Positions 1 through 10,639 of a DNA stretch of 64,000 nt are shown in pieces. The notes beneath the pieces are model-generated. The model saw only the letters and a list, made by a program, of their open reading frames with translations, had not been told where the DNA came from and made no database searches. The stretch lies in the NCBI RefSeq assembly GCF_012272695.1, contig NZ_CP050902.1, forward strand, positions 2,790,001 to 2,854,000, written 5' to 3'. This DNA comes from Nocardioides sp. JQ2195. GTDB lineage: Bacteria; Actinomycetota; Actinomycetes; Propionibacteriales; Nocardioidaceae. The translations under genes and the position numbers were made by a program. The number at the start of each line of letters is the position of its first letter. Position 1 is the stretch's first letter.

Positions 1-1188
1 GCCACCACCGGACTGGTCGGGGTCACCTCGTCCCCGACGGCGAACTCGACCGTCGGTTGCACCCGCAACACCGGCAAGCGCGACCACAAGTCGATCGCGG
101 ACACGAACGTCGCCGGGGTGCTGAAGGTCGGCACGATCACCAGCAACACCTCGAGCTACCGCAAGAACGGTCGCGTCGGCACGCTCAGCACCAACCAGGT
201 GGCTGCGGTCACGCTGGGCGACCCGAACGGCATCCGCATCGAGATCACCGGCCTGTCCACCAAGGCGAACGCCTTTGCGGGCAAGTCCGGCAAGCTGCAC
301 GCCAAGGCCACCTTCGACGCGCTGAAGATCAACGCCAAGACCGGAACCGTCCTCGACGACATCCTCGACGGCGTGGCCAACCCGTTGAACGTCCTCCTCA
401 AGGAGATCCAGAAGAACGGTGGGAGCCTGCCGATCCCGGGTCTCGGAGTGCTCAACCTCGGCGACAAGACCGAGAACGTCACCAAGAAGCACGCTCGTGC
501 CCGCGCCACCAGCCTGCGCGTGAAGCTCTACGGCCCCGACGCCGCCCCCGGCGGCGGTGACGACATCTCCGTGCGCATCGGCCGGGCCAACGCCCGCATC
601 GCCAAGGGTGTGACCTCGGGCGTGATGACCGGCAAGGGCCAGGCGATCAAGGCTTCGCTGCTCGACGGCACGGTCAAGCTCGGTCCCCTGGGCAACAAGG
701 TCCTCAAGTGCGAGGGCACCGACGGCAAGGTCCTGAAGAACTCCACCGCCGGCGTCGACCTGCTCAACGCCAACCTGCTCAAGGTCGGCGCGGTCGAGGC
801 CCTGACCTACGGCAAGCAGCGCTCCCGGAACCGGGCCACGGCCTGGACCATGGGCCGCGTCGCCAACCTGTCCCTCAAGGCAGGTGACACCGGCATCGAG
901 GTCAGCGGTGTCGTCGGCCGCGCCAACGTCAAGCGCAGGGCCAACGGCAAGCTGGTCAAGTCCATCAAGGGCAGCAAGGTCGCCGAGATCCTCATCGGCG
1001 GAGAGAAGATCGCCCTGCCCGCCCCGGGCAAGGCGGTCGAGATCCCCGGAGTCGTCAAGATCTCCTTCATGGTGAAGAAGAAGTCCAAGACCTCGATCGA
1101 GGTGACTGCGCTGCGCCTCGACCTGCTCGACGGCTCGCTCGGCACGCTCAACCTCGGCTTCGCCAAGGCACGCATCCGCAAGTCCTGA
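1..1188 (+). CDS. Secreted beta-rich surface protein, 5' truncated by the window edge
   Basis: The frame is open from base 1, so the true start and any signal peptide lie outside the window. The visible 395 residues are rich in Gly, Val, Thr and Lys. They alternate short beta-type stretches built around names such as GVLKVG, LKVGAV and ANLSLKAGD with dibasic turns. No enzyme motif is visible. Composition and rhythm resemble the secreted protein at 42510-43778, and both look like the actinobacterial 'choice-of-anchor P' proteins. That family call is inference; an exported or surface role is likely, with no function known. A strong hairpin follows the stop codon. Confidence 0.55.
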   Translation, partial: ATTGLVGVTSSPTANSTVGCTRNTGKRDHKSIADTNVAGVLKVGTITSNTSSYRKNGRVGTLSTNQVAAVTLGDPNGIRIEITGLSTKANAFAGKSGKLHAKATFDALKINAKTGTVLDDILDGVANPLNVLLKEIQKNGGSLPIPGLGVLNLGDKTENVTKKHARARATSLRVKLYGPDAAPGGGDDISVRIGRANARIAKGVTSGVMTGKGQAIKASLLDGTVKLGPLGNKVLKCEGTDGKVLKNSTAGVDLLNANLLKVGAVEALTYGKQRSRNRATAWTMGRVANLSLKAGDTGIEVSGVVGRANVKRRANGKLVKSIKGSKVAEILIGGEKIALPAPGKAVEIPGVVKISFMVKKKSKTSIEVTALRLDLLDGSLGTLNLGFAKARIRKS

Positions 1189-1197
1189 CCCGCTGAG

Positions 1198-1242
1198 ATC
1201 ACGGAAGGGACGGCCCCCGAACGGGACCGTCCCTTCCGTGAT
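1198..1242. terminator. Rho-independent-type hairpin after the first gene
   Basis: A 16-bp perfect stem (1198-1213 with 1227-1242) lies 10 bases past the stop codon at 1188. The following 1246-1322 stretch contains imperfect short repeats of a GTTCAGCCGAGCCC unit up to the convergent LCP gene. Confidence 0.75.
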
Positions 1243-1325
1243 TTCCGAGCCCGTTCAGCCGATCCCGTTCGGCCGAGCCCGTTCAGCAGCACTCGGTTCA
1301 GCCGAGCCCGTTCAGCCGAGCCCCG

Positions 1326-2225
1326 TCAGCATCTGGAGATGACTGCGTCCCGGCGAGCGTCGTTGCCGTACCTGCGAGCCTGCGCCGTGAACGGCAGGAC
1401 GACACTGGCTCCGCCGATGTTGCCGATGCTGCCGTTGACCACACAGCGGGTGATCCGGTCGGAGCGCACCGCTGCCACCGCCCGGGCAATCTTGAACAGT
1501 TCCTTGGGCGCCACCTGCGCGTCCATGTGCTTGAGCACCGCCAGCGCCCCGCGGTCGAGGAAGCCCGGCTCGGCGGCGCGACGGTGCACCTGCTCCTGGA
1601 TCGCGCGCAGCGTCTCCTGCTGGTTGGCGGAGCGGTCGAAGTCACCGCGAGGCAGTGACTTGCGCACGCGCGAGAAGGCAAGGGCACCCATCCCGTTGAG
1701 GTGTTGCCGGCCGACCCTGAACCCACGGGGGCGGAGGTAGGGATCGCTGAACGCGTGACGTGAGTCGACGCTGACCCCACCGATCGCGTCGACCATCTGG
1801 CGCAGGCCCCAGAAGCTGGCCACCATGACGTAGTCGGCCTCGACGCCGGTCAGGCCCTCGACGGCACGGGCCATCAACTGGGGTCCGCCGTAGTAGAGGC
1901 CGGTGTTGATCCGGTTGGAGCCGTGGCCGGGGATCGAGACCCAGGAGTCACGAGGGATCCCGATGCTGGTGGCAGCACCGGTGCGGGTGTTGATGCCGAC
2001 GAGCTGAATGGCGTCGGCTCGACTGCGCGTCACGTTCTGCCCCGGCCGGGCATCGGATCCGAGGGCGAGGATCCAGATGACGTCGGGCGAGAGGTCCACG
2101 GCGTGTGCCCGTTGCACCTTGACGAGGGTGGCGTCGGTCGAGTTCACCGCACCGTTCGGGACGACCAGTGCCGTGAGTGCCAGCGTCGCAGCAACGGCGA
2201 CGTTGCGGATCATGCGTCGCATCAC
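1326..2225 (-). CDS. LytR-CpsA-Psr (LCP) family protein
   Basis: LCP proteins are membrane-anchored, extracytoplasmic phosphotransferases that attach wall glycopolymers to peptidoglycan. The 299-residue product has an N-terminal hydrophobic anchor (about residues 9-25). It then shows the family signatures in order: [37 protein letters not shown] and FDRSANQQ, with the Arg/Asp residues that bind the polyprenyl pyrophosphate. The start is GTG at 2225 or the next codon, ATG at 2222; the GTG overlaps the upstream lipoprotein stop by 4 bases, so the two genes are translationally coupled. It is at the short end for the family, being mostly one catalytic domain. Confidence 0.85.
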   Translation of the reverse strand: MMRRMIRNVAVAATLALTALVVPNGAVNSTDATLVKVQRAHAVDLSPDVIWILALGSDARPGQNVTRSRADAIQLVGINTRTGAATSIGIPRDSWVSIPGHGSNRINTGLYYGGPQLMARAVEGLTGVEADYVMVASFWGLRQMVDAIGGVSVDSRHAFSDPYLRPRGFRVGRQHLNGMGALAFSRVRKSLPRGDFDRSANQQETLRAIQEQVHRRAAEPGFLDRGALAVLKHMDAQVAPKELFKIARAVAAVRSDRITRCVVNGSIGNIGGASVVLPFTAQARRYGNDARRDAVISRC

Positions 2226-2968
2226 TTCTTGTCCTCCTTCCGCTTCTCCTTGGCCTTCTGGGCCTTCCGGTCCTTCTTGCGTTCGGCCCCCTGGCCGGGC
2301 TTCTTCCCGTGGGCCTTCCGGTCCTTCTTGCGTTCGGCCCCCTGGCCGGGCTCGGGTATGGCGCCCTGCGACCGGCGTACGTCGTAACCGAAGACCTTCC
2401 AGCCGTTCCCGGCCTGGGTCAGCGACAGCTGGCCGCGTACCTGGACTCGTCGTTCCACGTCGCCCGAGGTGTCGAAGACCAGGCGGAACCGAGCCGTGGC
2501 ACCGGCGGCCCTGCCGTGCACCGCAAGGATGTCGACCTTCACCTTCTTGCGCACCGCCGTGACGTCATCGATCCGCGGCGCCAGCCTGGCGTTCGTCGTC
2601 TCGTCCAGGTCCTTGCGAGCCTGGACGGACAACCCCCGGGTGAAGCCGGGCCAGGCGCGACCCATGGCCTTGCGCGAGGCCTTGCGCGGGTACTCGCCAC
2701 CCAGCCACGCGGCCACGAACCACTGGTCGACCCGCTTGGCCACCTTGGCGACCACGCGCCGGTGGACCTTGCGCGGCAGCGCGCCGGTCACCTTGCCGGT
2801 GCTGGCCTTCAGCTGCACGACGCGCTCGGCCCGGCTGGATCCCGGGTCAGAAGGCCCCGGTCGGGCCGGATCGTCGGCGTCGTCATCGCCGCTGCAGGCC
2901 CCCATCGACAGGACCAGCACCAGCGCCACCAGCGCTCCCAGCGGACCTCTGCATCGCTTCTTCTCCAC
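2222..2968 (-). CDS. Lipoprotein with repeated basic C-terminal tail
   Basis: The 248-residue product starts with a lipoprotein signal: basic N-end, hydrophobic core, and lipobox LSMGAC near residue 25, so it should be lipidated and exported. After an acidic Asp/Pro/Ser linker comes a domain of about 150 residues with no motif I recognise. The last 45 residues are very rich in Lys, Arg and Glu and contain two copies of [12 protein letters not shown], encoded by a near-perfect DNA repeat at 2261-2350. It is the first gene of a two-gene unit with the LCP gene, which suggests a cell-wall role (inference). Confidence 0.7.
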   Translation of the reverse strand: MEKKRCRGPLGALVALVLVLSMGACSGDDDADDPARPGPSDPGSSRAERVVQLKASTGKVTGALPRKVHRRVVAKVAKRVDQWFVAAWLGGEYPRKASRKAMGRAWPGFTRGLSVQARKDLDETTNARLAPRIDDVTAVRKKVKVDILAVHGRAAGATARFRLVFDTSGDVERRVQVRGQLSLTQAGNGWKVFGYDVRRSQGAIPEPGQGAERKKDRKAHGKKPGQGAERKKDRKAQKAKEKRKEDKK

Positions 2969-3112
2969 GACTCCTCGACCTCCTCCACGGTGTGTCTCGC
3001 AACACCTTGCACGAAAGGTGCCACCGGCCTCTGCATTTGTTGCCGGGTGGGTCTAGCCTTGACGCTTGAATCGTCAACCCACAATGCCGCACTGGAAGAG
3101 GCGAACCTAGCC

Positions 3113-6100
3113 GTGGCTGAGTCCTCGCAGAACAACCCCCTCATCGACTTCGGAGCCAACGAGTGGCTCGTCGACGAGATGTATGAGCAGTACAAGAAGG
3201 ATCCGTCCAGTGTCGGCTCGGAATGGGCCGCCTACTTCAAGGGCAAGGGCGGCTCCAACGGGGCCGGTCCTGCGGCCTCGGGTGACGCCGGTCCGGCGAG
3301 CAAGCCTGCCGCTCAGGCCCCCAAGACAGCCAAGTCGTCGTCGCCGTCCCCGGCGAAGCAAGCCGACTCCCCGAAGCAGGCCGACGCCCCGGGGCAGGCA
3401 GCGGCACAGAGCCCGGCGCCCGTGGCCAAGCCGCGTGCCGTCAGCAAGCCCGCCGAGCCCGCGAAGGGCACGTCCAGCCCTGAGCCGCGCGACCCGAAGC
3501 CGGCCGAGAAGTCGGAGGCCTCCGACGAGCCCACCTACACGGTGCTGCGTGGCATCGCCTCGGCCACCGCGAAGAACATGGACGTCTCGTTGAGCGTCCC
3601 CACGGCCACCTCCGTGCGCAACGTCCCCGTCAAGCTCCTGTGGGACAACCGCACCGTGATCAACAACCACCTCAAGCGCGCGCGAGGTGGCAAGGTCTCG
3701 TTCACCCACCTCATCGGCTACGCCCTGATCAAGGCCATCAAGTCGATGCCGGAGATGAACAACTCCTACACCGAGACCAACGGCAAGCCGACCATGGTCA
3801 CCCCGGCCCACATCAACCTGGGCCTCGCCATCGACCAGCAGAAGCCCGACGGCACGCGCCAGCTCGTGGCGCCGTCCATCAAGGGCTGCGAGACGATGGA
3901 CTTCGCCGGCTTCTGGACAGCGTACGAAGCGATGATCCGCAAGGCGCGTGACAACAAGCTGACGATGGAGGACTACACCGGCACCACGATCAGCCTGACC
4001 AACGTCGGCGGCCTCGGCACCAACAACTCGGTGCCGCGACTGATGGCCGGCCAGGCCGCGATCATCGGTGTCGGCTCGATGGACTACCCGCCGGAGTTCC
4101 AGGGCGCCTCCGAGGAGACCCTGACCCGCAACGCGGTCAGCCGCATCCTGACGATCACCTCCACCTACGACCACCGCGTCATCCAGGGCGCGCAGTCGGG
4201 CGAGTTCCTGCGCCGGGTGCACCAGCTGCTGCTCGGCGAGGAGGGCTTCTACGACGAGATCTTCCAGTCGCTGCGGATCCCCTACGAGCCGATCCGTTGG
4301 TCGAGCGACATCGCCACCACGCACGACGACGACATCAGCAAGCAGGCCCGCATCCTCGAGCTGATCCACGCCTACCGCGTGCGCGGCCACATGATGGCCG
4401 ACACCGACCCCCTCGAGTACCGCCAGCGCAGCCACCCCGACCTCGAGGTGGAGTCGCACGGGCTGACCCTGTGGGACCTGGACCGCGAGTTCGCCACTGG
4501 TTCGTTCGGCGGCGAGGGCCGGCGCTTCATGAAGCTGCGCAACATCCTCGGCATCCTGCGCGACTCCTACTGCCGCACCATCGGCATCGAGTACATGCAC
4601 ATCCAGGACCCCGAGCAGCGTCGTTGGATCCAGGAGCGCGTCGAGGTGCCGCACACCAAGACGCCACGCGAGGAGCAGCTGCGCATCCTGCTCAAGCTCA
4701 ACCAGGCAGAGGCGTTCGAGACGTTCCTGCAGACCAAGTTCGTCGGCCAGAAGCGGTTCAGCCTCGAAGGTGCCGAGACCACGGTCCCGGTCATCGACGA
4801 GATCTGTGAGGCGGCCGCCGAGTCCGAGCTCGACGAGGTCACGATCGGCATGGCCCACCGTGGTCGGCTCAACGTCCTGGCCAACATCGTCGGCAAGAAG
4901 TACTCCCAGATCTTCCGCGAGTTCGAGGGCAACATCGACCCCCGCACCGTCCAGGGCTCCGGTGACGTGAAGTACCACCTCGGCGCCGAGGGCGAGTTCG
5001 TCTCCGGCAAGGGTGACCGGATCAAGGTCTCCGTGGCCGCCAACCCGTCCCACCTTGAGGCCGTCGACCCGGTCCTGGAGGGCATCGCCCGCGCCAAGCA
5101 GGACGTGCTCGACCGGGGCGCCGAGTACCCCGTGATGCCGCTCCTGGTGCACGGCGACGCGGCGTTCGCCGGTCAGGGCGTGGTTGCCGAGACGCTGAAC
5201 CTCTCGCAGCTGCGCGGCTACCGCACCGGCGGGACCATCCACCTCGTCGTCAACAACCAGGTCGGCTTCACCACCTCCCCCGGTTCGTCACGCTCGTCGC
5301 TCTACAGCACCGACGTGGCCCGCATGGTCCAGGCACCAATCTTCCACGTGAACGGTGACGACCCCGAGGCCTGCATCCGGGTGGCCCGACTGGCCTTCGA
5401 GTACCGCCAGGCGTTCCGCAAGGACGTCGTCATCGACCTGGTCTGCTACCGCCGTCGCGGCCACAACGAGGGCGACGACCCGTCGTACACCCAGCCGCTG
5501 ATGTACGACCTCATCGAGCAGAAGCGTTCCATCCGCAAGCTGTACACGGAGTCCTTGGTCGGTCGTGGCGACATCACGATCGAGGAGGCCGAGACCGTGC
5601 TGCGTGACTACCAGCAGCAGCTCGAGCGGGTCTTCACCGAGGTGCGCGAGGCAAAGAACGCCCTGCCCGACGAGTGGACCACCGTCCCCGACTATCCGGA
5701 GAAGCCGGCTGGCGAGGCGACCACCTCGGTCTCGTCCGAGGTGCTCAAGCGCATCTCCGACGCCTACATCACCCCACCGGCGGGCTTCACGGTCCACCCG
5801 AAGGTGATGCCGCAGCTCCAGCGTCGTGCCGCCGCGATCACCGACGGCCCGATCGACTGGGGCACCGGAGAGATCCTGGCCTTCGGTGCGCTCCTGATGG
5901 AGGGGCGCCCGGTGCGCCTGGCCGGCCAGGACTCGCGCCGTGGCACGTTCGTGCAGCGCTTCGCCACGATCATCGACCGCAAGAATGCCGATGAGTGGAC
6001 CCCGCTGAGCAACCTCACCGAGGACCAGGCCCGGTTCCACGTCTACGACTCGCTGCTCTCCGAGTACGCGGCCCTCGGCTTCGAGTACGGCTACTCCGTG

Positions 6101-6871
6101 GCCCGTCCGGACGCCCTGGTGCTGTGGGAGGCGCAGTTCGGTGACTTCGTGAACGGCGCCCAGACAGTGATCGACGAGTTCATCACCGCGGGCGAGGCGA
6201 AGTGGCGCCAGCAGTCCGGCGTCGTCATGCTGCTGCCGCACGGCTACGAAGGACAGGGGCCCGACCACTCCTCGGCCCGCATCGAGCGCTTCCTCACCAT
6301 GTGTGCCGAGGAGGCCTTCGTGGTGGCGCAGCCGTCGACCCCGGCGTCCTACTTCCACCTCCTGCGCCGCCACTCGCTCGGCGAGGAGCACCGTCCCCTG
6401 GTGGTGTTCACGCCGAAGTCGATGCTCAAGCGCAAGGAGGCCGCCTCCCAGCCGAGCGACTTCACCGAGGGCTCGTTCCTCCCGCTCATCGGTGACGACA
6501 CGGCAGACCCCAGCAAGGTGAACACGCTGCTGCTCTGCTCGGGCAGGGTCACCTGGGACCTGATGGTCGAGCGCTCCAAGCGCGACAACGGTGACCGCTT
6601 CGCGATCGCTCGTGTGGAACGCCTCTACCCGACCCCGTCGGAGCAGATCGCTGCCGAGGTGAAGAAGTTCCCGAACCTCAAGCAGGTCCGCTGGGTGCAG
6701 GACGAGCCGGCCAACATGGGTCCGTGGCCGCACTACAAGCTGAACGTCTGGGACGACCTCGGGCTCGACGTGCAGCCGGTGACCCGTCCGGCTTCGTCAG
6801 CGCCGTCCGTCGGTGTGGCCAAGCGTCACCAGGAGGAGCAGCGCAACCTCCTCGACGCCGCCTTCGAGTGA
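3113..6871 (+). CDS. kgd: Multifunctional 2-oxoglutarate dehydrogenase E2-E1 fusion
   Basis: This TCA-cycle enzyme (1252 residues) decarboxylates 2-oxoglutarate and supplies succinyl groups to the dehydrogenase complex. Domains in order: an E1-type N-terminal segment (residues 1-45), an Ala/Pro/Lys-rich linker (to about 140), an E2 acyltransferase core ending in DHRVIQGA with catalytic His354, and the thiamine-diphosphate E1 module with MAHRGR at 580 and GDAAFAGQG at 681. There is no lipoyl domain, as in mycobacterial and corynebacterial Kgd/OdhA, where lipoyl groups come from the partner E2. GTG at 3113 is chosen: it begins the conserved N-terminus and has GAAGAGG upstream. The frame is open far upstream but that sequence is antisense to the lipoprotein. 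Confidence 0.95.
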   Translation: MAESSQNNPLIDFGANEWLVDEMYEQYKKDPSSVGSEWAAYFKGKGGSNGAGPAASGDAGPASKPAAQAPKTAKSSSPSPAKQADSPKQADAPGQAAAQSPAPVAKPRAVSKPAEPAKGTSSPEPRDPKPAEKSEASDEPTYTVLRGIASATAKNMDVSLSVPTATSVRNVPVKLLWDNRTVINNHLKRARGGKVSFTHLIGYALIKAIKSMPEMNNSYTETNGKPTMVTPAHINLGLAIDQQKPDGTRQLVAPSIKGCETMDFAGFWTAYEAMIRKARDNKLTMEDYTGTTISLTNVGGLGTNNSVPRLMAGQAAIIGVGSMDYPPEFQGASEETLTRNAVSRILTITSTYDHRVIQGAQSGEFLRRVHQLLLGEEGFYDEIFQSLRIPYEPIRWSSDIATTHDDDISKQARILELIHAYRVRGHMMADTDPLEYRQRSHPDLEVESHGLTLWDLDREFATGSFGGEGRRFMKLRNILGILRDSYCRTIGIEYMHIQDPEQRRWIQERVEVPHTKTPREEQLRILLKLNQAEAFETFLQTKFVGQKRFSLEGAETTVPVIDEICEAAAESELDEVTIGMAHRGRLNVLANIVGKKYSQIFREFEGNIDPRTVQGSGDVKYHLGAEGEFVSGKGDRIKVSVAANPSHLEAVDPVLEGIARAKQDVLDRGAEYPVMPLLVHGDAAFAGQGVVAETLNLSQLRGYRTGGTIHLVVNNQVGFTTSPGSSRSSLYSTDVARMVQAPIFHVNGDDPEACIRVARLAFEYRQAFRKDVVIDLVCYRRRGHNEGDDPSYTQPLMYDLIEQKRSIRKLYTESLVGRGDITIEEAETVLRDYQQQLERVFTEVREAKNALPDEWTTVPDYPEKPAGEATTSVSSEVLKRISDAYITPPAGFTVHPKVMPQLQRRAAAITDGPIDWGTGEILAFGALLMEGRPVRLAGQDSRRGTFVQRFATIIDRKNADEWTPLSNLTEDQARFHVYDSLLSEYAALGFEYGYSVARPDALVLWEAQFGDFVNGAQTVIDEFITAGEAKWRQQSGVVMLLPHGYEGQGPDHSSARIERFLTMCAEEAFVVAQPSTPASYFHLLRRHSLGEEHRPLVVFTPKSMLKRKEAASQPSDFTEGSFLPLIGDDTADPSKVNTLLLCSGRVTWDLMVERSKRDNGDRFAIARVERLYPTPSEQIAAEVKKFPNLKQVRWVQDEPANMGPWPHYKLNVWDDLGLDVQPVTRPASSAPSVGVAKRHQEEQRNLLDAAFE

Positions 6872-6877
6872 GCTGCG

Positions 6878-7054
6878 ATGTACTTCACCGACCGAGGGAT
6901 CGAGGAGCTCGAGAAGCGCCGGGGTGACGAGGAAGTCACCCTGGCGTGGTTGGCCGAGCGACTGCAGGAGTTCACCGACACGTTCCCCGAGTTCGAGGTC
7001 CCGGTGGAGCGGTTCGCCACCTGGCTCGCCCGGCTGGACGACCCGGAGGACTGA
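6878..7054 (+). CDS. DUF6104-type small protein
   Basis: This 58-residue acidic protein begins MYFTDRGIEELEKRR and starts 6 bases after the kgd stop codon, so it is probably co-transcribed with kgd. It is mostly predicted helix with conserved Trp and Glu residues (TLAWLAERL, ATWLARLDD). I recognise it as the actinobacterial DUF6104 type, for which no function is known. Linkage to kgd suggests a complex-associated or regulatory role, which is inference only. A perfect 18-bp stem terminator follows. Confidence 0.75.
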   Translation: MYFTDRGIEELEKRRGDEEVTLAWLAERLQEFTDTFPEFEVPVERFATWLARLDDPED

Positions 7055-7064
7055 GCGCGCGATC

Positions 7065-7106
7065 GAGGCGGGCCCGAGGACACGTCGTTGTCCTCGGGCC
7101 CGCCTC
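7065..7106. terminator. Strong bidirectional hairpin terminator
   Basis: An 18-bp perfect stem with a 6-base loop (CGTCGT) lies 10 bases after the small gene and before the convergent SDR gene. Confidence 0.85.
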
Positions 7107-7151
7107 GCTCTCGGAGCAGTCCGGCGCCACACCAGAAGGCTCGGGTGAGGC

Positions 7152-7853
7152 TCAGCCTCGACCCGGCGCCGTTCGGACGGTCACCTCGGGGATCGTGGCG
7201 TCCTCGGGAAGGTCGACCACGTGCAGGATGGTGGCCGCGACCGACGCGGCCGAGACGAAGGCATCCGGGTCGTAGGCAGACCCTTCCTGCTCATGGACCT
7301 TGGCCTGCATCGGAGTGGCGGTGCGCGACGGGAAGACGCTGCTGACACGCACTCCGTGGGACTGCTCCTCGGCACGCAACCCGTCGGCGAAGGCCCGGGC
7401 ACCGAACTTCGAGGCGGCGTACGCCGTCCACGCGGGGTTGGCGACCCGCCCCGAGGTGGAGTTCACCAGCAGCACGAGGCCACGCGCCGCACGCAGCGCC
7501 GGCAGGCAGATCCGGGTGAGCTCCATCGGGGCGATCAGGTTGACGTCGAGCTGGTGGCGGACCTGCTCGACCCGCTGCTCGGCAACGGGTGCCAGGTCGA
7601 CGGCGCCGGCAACGTGGAGGAGCGAGTCCAGTCGCTCCGGCAGATCGGACAGTGCGGCCTCGAGGGTGTCGGGCCGGGCCAGGTCGGCGACCACCGTCCG
7701 AGCGCGTGGGAAACGCTCGGTCAGCTCCGTGGCCCGTTCCTCGGAGCGGACCAACAACCACAGCTCGTCACCGCGGGCATGGAGCTCGGTGGCCACCGCC
7801 GCGCCGATCCCGGAGCCGGCACCGGTCACCAGGTGGGTGCGAGCGGTGTTCAC
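7152..7853 (-). CDS. Short-chain dehydrogenase/reductase (SDR)
   Basis: A 233-residue NAD(P)-dependent oxidoreductase with the classical SDR layout: dinucleotide-binding TGAGSGIG near residue 11, Asp in VVADLA, the structural HVAGA motif, Ser in VNSTSG, and the catalytic YAASK. The substrate cannot be read from sequence. It starts at GTG 7853, overlapping the stop of the upstream dehydrogenase by 4 bases, so the two enzymes form a coupled operon and may act on related carbonyl compounds. Length is typical for single-domain SDRs. Confidence 0.88.
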   Translation of the reverse strand: MNTARTHLVTGAGSGIGAAVATELHARGDELWLLVRSEERATELTERFPRARTVVADLARPDTLEAALSDLPERLDSLLHVAGAVDLAPVAEQRVEQVRHQLDVNLIAPMELTRICLPALRAARGLVLLVNSTSGRVANPAWTAYAASKFGARAFADGLRAEEQSHGVRVSSVFPSRTATPMQAKVHEQEGSAYDPDAFVSAASVAATILHVVDLPEDATIPEVTVRTAPGRG

Positions 7854-8818
7854 CTGGTGAAGACGATCTTGCCGAAGACGTCGCCGCCGGCCATCGCCGC
7901 GAACCCGTCGCGGGCGTCGGTCATCGCGATCTCCCTGTCGATCAACGGCCGTGCACCGGTCGCGTCGAGCATCGTGGTCAGCGCAGCCAGCTCGCCGCGC
8001 GTGCCCATCGTGGAGCCGATCACCTGCAGCTGCAGGAAGAAGATGCGGGTCAGCTCGGCGTCGTCGAGCTGGGGTCCGCTCGTCGTGCCGCTGATCACGA
8101 TCTTGCCCCCAGGGCGCAAGGAACGGATCGAGTGCGACCAGGTGGCCCGACCAACCGTCTCCATGACCGCGTCCACCTTGATCGGCAGTCGCTCGTTGGA
8201 CTCGAACACCTCGTGGGCACCGATCTCCAGGGCCCGGGCCCGCTTGGCCTCGTCCCGGCTGGTGGTCAGCACCTTCAGGCCGCCGGCGCGAGCGAGGGTG
8301 ATCAGGGCGGTGGCCACGCCACCGCCGGCACCCTGGACGAGCACGGTGTCACCCGGCTTCAGGTCGCCCTGGGTGAACAGCATGCGGTAGGCCGTGAGCC
8401 AGGCCGTGGGCAGGCAGGCGGCCTCGGCGAAGGACATCGACGCCGGCTTGGCCACCACGTTGCGCTTCGGCACGATCACCTTGTCGGCGAAGGTGCCCTG
8501 GTGCCGCTCGGAGAGCAACGACCGCTTCGGGTCGAACGTCTCGTCGCCCTGCCAGTCGGGGTCGGAGACCACCGCGTGCACGAGCACCTCGTTGCCGTCC
8601 TCGTCGCGACCCGCGGCGTCGCAGCCCAGGATCATCGGCAGCGACTCCTCACGCAGGCCCACGCCGCGCAACGACCAGAGGTCGTGGTGGTTGAGGGAGG
8701 CCGCCTTGACGGTCACCGTCGTCCAGCCTTCGCGAGCCACGGGGTCGGGGCGCTCCCCCACCACCAGGCCGCTCAACGGGTCATCGGACGCGAACTTCTC
8801 TGCATAGACCGCAAACAT
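7850..8818 (-). CDS. Medium-chain (zinc-type/quinone oxidoreductase-like) dehydrogenase
   Basis: A 322-residue MDR-family oxidoreductase. The GroES-like N-terminal half (SLNHHDLWSLRGVG, ILGCDAAGR) is followed by a Rossmann domain with GAGGGVATALI. The structural-zinc four-cysteine lobe is absent, which points to the quinone oxidoreductase or enoyl-reductase side of the family; the reaction is not assignable. Start ATG 8818 gives the conserved MFAVYAEKF beginning; a longer frame upstream lacks support. It lies 10 bases from malic enzyme and overlaps the SDR gene downstream. Confidence 0.85.
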   Translation of the reverse strand: MFAVYAEKFASDDPLSGLVVGERPDPVAREGWTTVTVKAASLNHHDLWSLRGVGLREESLPMILGCDAAGRDEDGNEVLVHAVVSDPDWQGDETFDPKRSLLSERHQGTFADKVIVPKRNVVAKPASMSFAEAACLPTAWLTAYRMLFTQGDLKPGDTVLVQGAGGGVATALITLARAGGLKVLTTSRDEAKRARALEIGAHEVFESNERLPIKVDAVMETVGRATWSHSIRSLRPGGKIVISGTTSGPQLDDAELTRIFFLQLQVIGSTMGTRGELAALTTMLDATGARPLIDREIAMTDARDGFAAMAGGDVFGKIVFTR

Positions 8819-8828
8819 GGTGCCAAAC

Positions 8829-10028
8829 CTAGCGAACTGAGCGAGCGACCCCGTCACGACGTGCTGCCTCGGACACCGCTGCGGCCACTGCCGGCCCGAC
8901 CCGCGGGTCGAACGGCGACGGAATGATGAGGTCCTCGGCGAGCTCGTCGCCGATCAGCTCGGCCAGGGCCTCGGCCGCGGCCAGCTTCATGCCTTCGGTG
9001 ATCGCGGTGGCGTGCACGTCGTAGGCGCCCCGGAAGATGCCGGGGAAGGCCAGGACGTTGTTGATCTGGTTCGGGTAGTCGGAGCGCCCGGTGGCCACCA
9101 CGCGGGCGTGCCGGTGGGCGACGTCCGGGTGCACCTCAGGGGTCGGGTTGGCCAGGCCGAAGATGATCGCGTCGTCGGCCATCGTGGCCACGATCTCCTC
9201 GGGCACGTTGCCGCCGGACACACCGATGTAGACGTCGGCGCCCTTCATCACGTCGGCCAGGCTCCCGGTCCGGCCGAAGTGGTCGGCCGTGTCGCGGGCC
9301 AGGTCCTTCTTGACCTGGGTGAGGTCGGACCGCTGGGAGTTCAGCACGCCCTGTCGGTCGATGACCGCGATGTCCTTGACGCCTGCCTCCAGCAGGATCC
9401 GGGTGACCGCAACGCCTGCGGCGCCGGCGCCCGAGACGACCACACGGGTGGTCTCGGCGACGCGTCCGGTCAGCTTGAGGGCGTTCTTGAGCGCAGCCAG
9501 GGCCACCACGGCGGTGCCGTGCTGGTCGTCGTGGAAGACCGGGATGTCGAGGCGGTCCTTGAGCCGCTGCTCGATCTCGAAGCATCGGGGGGCGGAGATG
9601 TCCTCGAGGTTGATGCCCCCGAAGGACGGCGCCATCCGGGCCACGGTCTCCACGATCTCGTCGACATCCGTCGTCGCCAAGCAGATCGGGATGCCGTCGA
9701 CACCACCGAACTGCTTGAACAGCACGGCCTTGCCCTCCATCACCGGCATCGCCCCGGCCGGGCCGATGTCGCCCAGCCCGAGGACGGCCGTGCCGTCGGT
9801 GACGATGGCGACCGTGTTGGGCACCCACGTGTAGTTGCGGGTCAGCTGGGGGTTCTCCGAGATCGCCTCACACACCCGGGCAACGCCCGGCGTGTAGGCC
9901 AGGGAGAGCTCGTCGGCACCGGCGAGCGCCACCTGTGAGCGGGTCTCCATCTTCCCGCCGACGTGCAGGTCGAAGACCGGATCACCCGCGAACGGGTGCT
10001 CCGTGGGTTCATTCACAGAGGCAGGCAT
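8829..10028 (-). CDS. NAD(P)-dependent malic enzyme (oxaloacetate-decarboxylating)
   Basis: Converts malate to pyruvate and CO2 with reduction of NAD(P). The 399-residue product matches the short bacterial malic enzyme type. It has the N-terminal Tyr motif [12 protein letters not shown], the metal and substrate region [18 protein letters not shown] with [10 protein letters not shown], and the nucleotide-binding GAGAAGVAV. The C-terminal part holds [10 protein letters not shown] and [11 protein letters not shown]. There is no added phosphotransacetylase domain. It is first in a leftward run with the two dehydrogenases. The 165-bp gap to sodX (10029-10193) presumably holds its promoter; I see no clear operator. 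Confidence 0.93.
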   Translation of the reverse strand: MPASVNEPTEHPFAGDPVFDLHVGGKMETRSQVALAGADELSLAYTPGVARVCEAISENPQLTRNYTWVPNTVAIVTDGTAVLGLGDIGPAGAMPVMEGKAVLFKQFGGVDGIPICLATTDVDEIVETVARMAPSFGGINLEDISAPRCFEIEQRLKDRLDIPVFHDDQHGTAVVALAALKNALKLTGRVAETTRVVVSGAGAAGVAVTRILLEAGVKDIAVIDRQGVLNSQRSDLTQVKKDLARDTADHFGRTGSLADVMKGADVYIGVSGGNVPEEIVATMADDAIIFGLANPTPEVHPDVAHRHARVVATGRSDYPNQINNVLAFPGIFRGAYDVHATAITEGMKLAAAEALAELIGDELAEDLIIPSPFDPRVGPAVAAAVSEAARRDGVARSVR

Positions 10029-10193
10029 GACGGACTTTCGCGGAGGAGAAACGGAGTGGGCAGGCCCAGTTCGACGCGTCAGAGGTGGTTCGCGGAACTT
10101 GTCGGACCAGGGGGTCTCCCTGACTCCATATTGTCACAAGCCATCGTGCCCCTCCATCCCGTCACGCGTCGCGGACAGCGAATGAGACGCGCA

Positions 10194-10574
10194 TCACCGT
10201 CGACGCCAGGGCCACACCCGCCGGCGCCAGGGCCACACCCGCCGGCGCCAGGGCCACACCCGCCGGCGTACGACGCCCAGCACCTCGGTGGCTGGCACGA
10301 CGCCTCGATGGCGCGAGTCGATGCCAGCCGCCTGGTTGTCGCTCAGCAGCCACCAGCCCGGTGCGCCGGTGCGGGTGGCACGCTCCTCCACGGCGCGCTT
10401 CACCGCGACGGTGCCGTCCGCGAAGCGGGCCACCACGACGTCACCGGCCCGAACCCGTGCGCCGTAGGAGACCAGGAGTCGGTCGCCGTCGCGCAGCCGC
10501 GGCTCCATGGAGCGCCCACGAACCACGGCAAAGCCGATCCGCTTGTGGGCACCCGGCTGACGACGGTCATCCAT
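10194..10574 (-). CDS. sodX: Ni-superoxide dismutase maturation protease SodX
   Basis: An S26-family (LexA/signal-peptidase-like) protease that removes the SodN N-terminal extension so the nickel hook can form. The 126-residue product shows the Ser motif GRSMEPRLRDGD (Ser22) and the Lys region GTVAVKRAV (Lys59), which would form the Ser/Lys dyad. It is divergent from sodN with a 65-bp shared promoter gap, the usual arrangement. The last 24 residues are unusual: RRRVWPW three times, from a 21-bp tandem DNA repeat, so the C-terminus looks expanded and highly basic. The start ATG at 10574 fits family length. Confidence 0.88.
   Translation of the reverse strand: MDDRRQPGAHKRIGFAVVRGRSMEPRLRDGDRLLVSYGARVRAGDVVVARFADGTVAVKRAVEERATRTGAPGWWLLSDNQAAGIDSRHRGVVPATEVLGVVRRRVWPWRRRVWPWRRRVWPWRRR
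10204..10266. repeat. Three perfect 21-bp tandem repeats inside sodX
   Basis: Three identical 21-bp units (10204-10224, 10225-10245, 10246-10266) encode the RRRVWPW repeats at the SodX C-terminus. The unit length is a multiple of 3, so copy-number change keeps the frame. Confidence 0.9.
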
Positions 10575-10639
10575 GCGGAGTAGTGTCGCAGCGCAGAAGG
10601 AAATTCTCCGTTTTCCACGTCGAAGAGAGGACGCCAAGC

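Noticed and set aside
3107-5242. 711-residue open frame antisense to kgd
   Set aside because: High GC keeps the opposite strand open; kgd itself has full family similarity and the antisense frame shows none.
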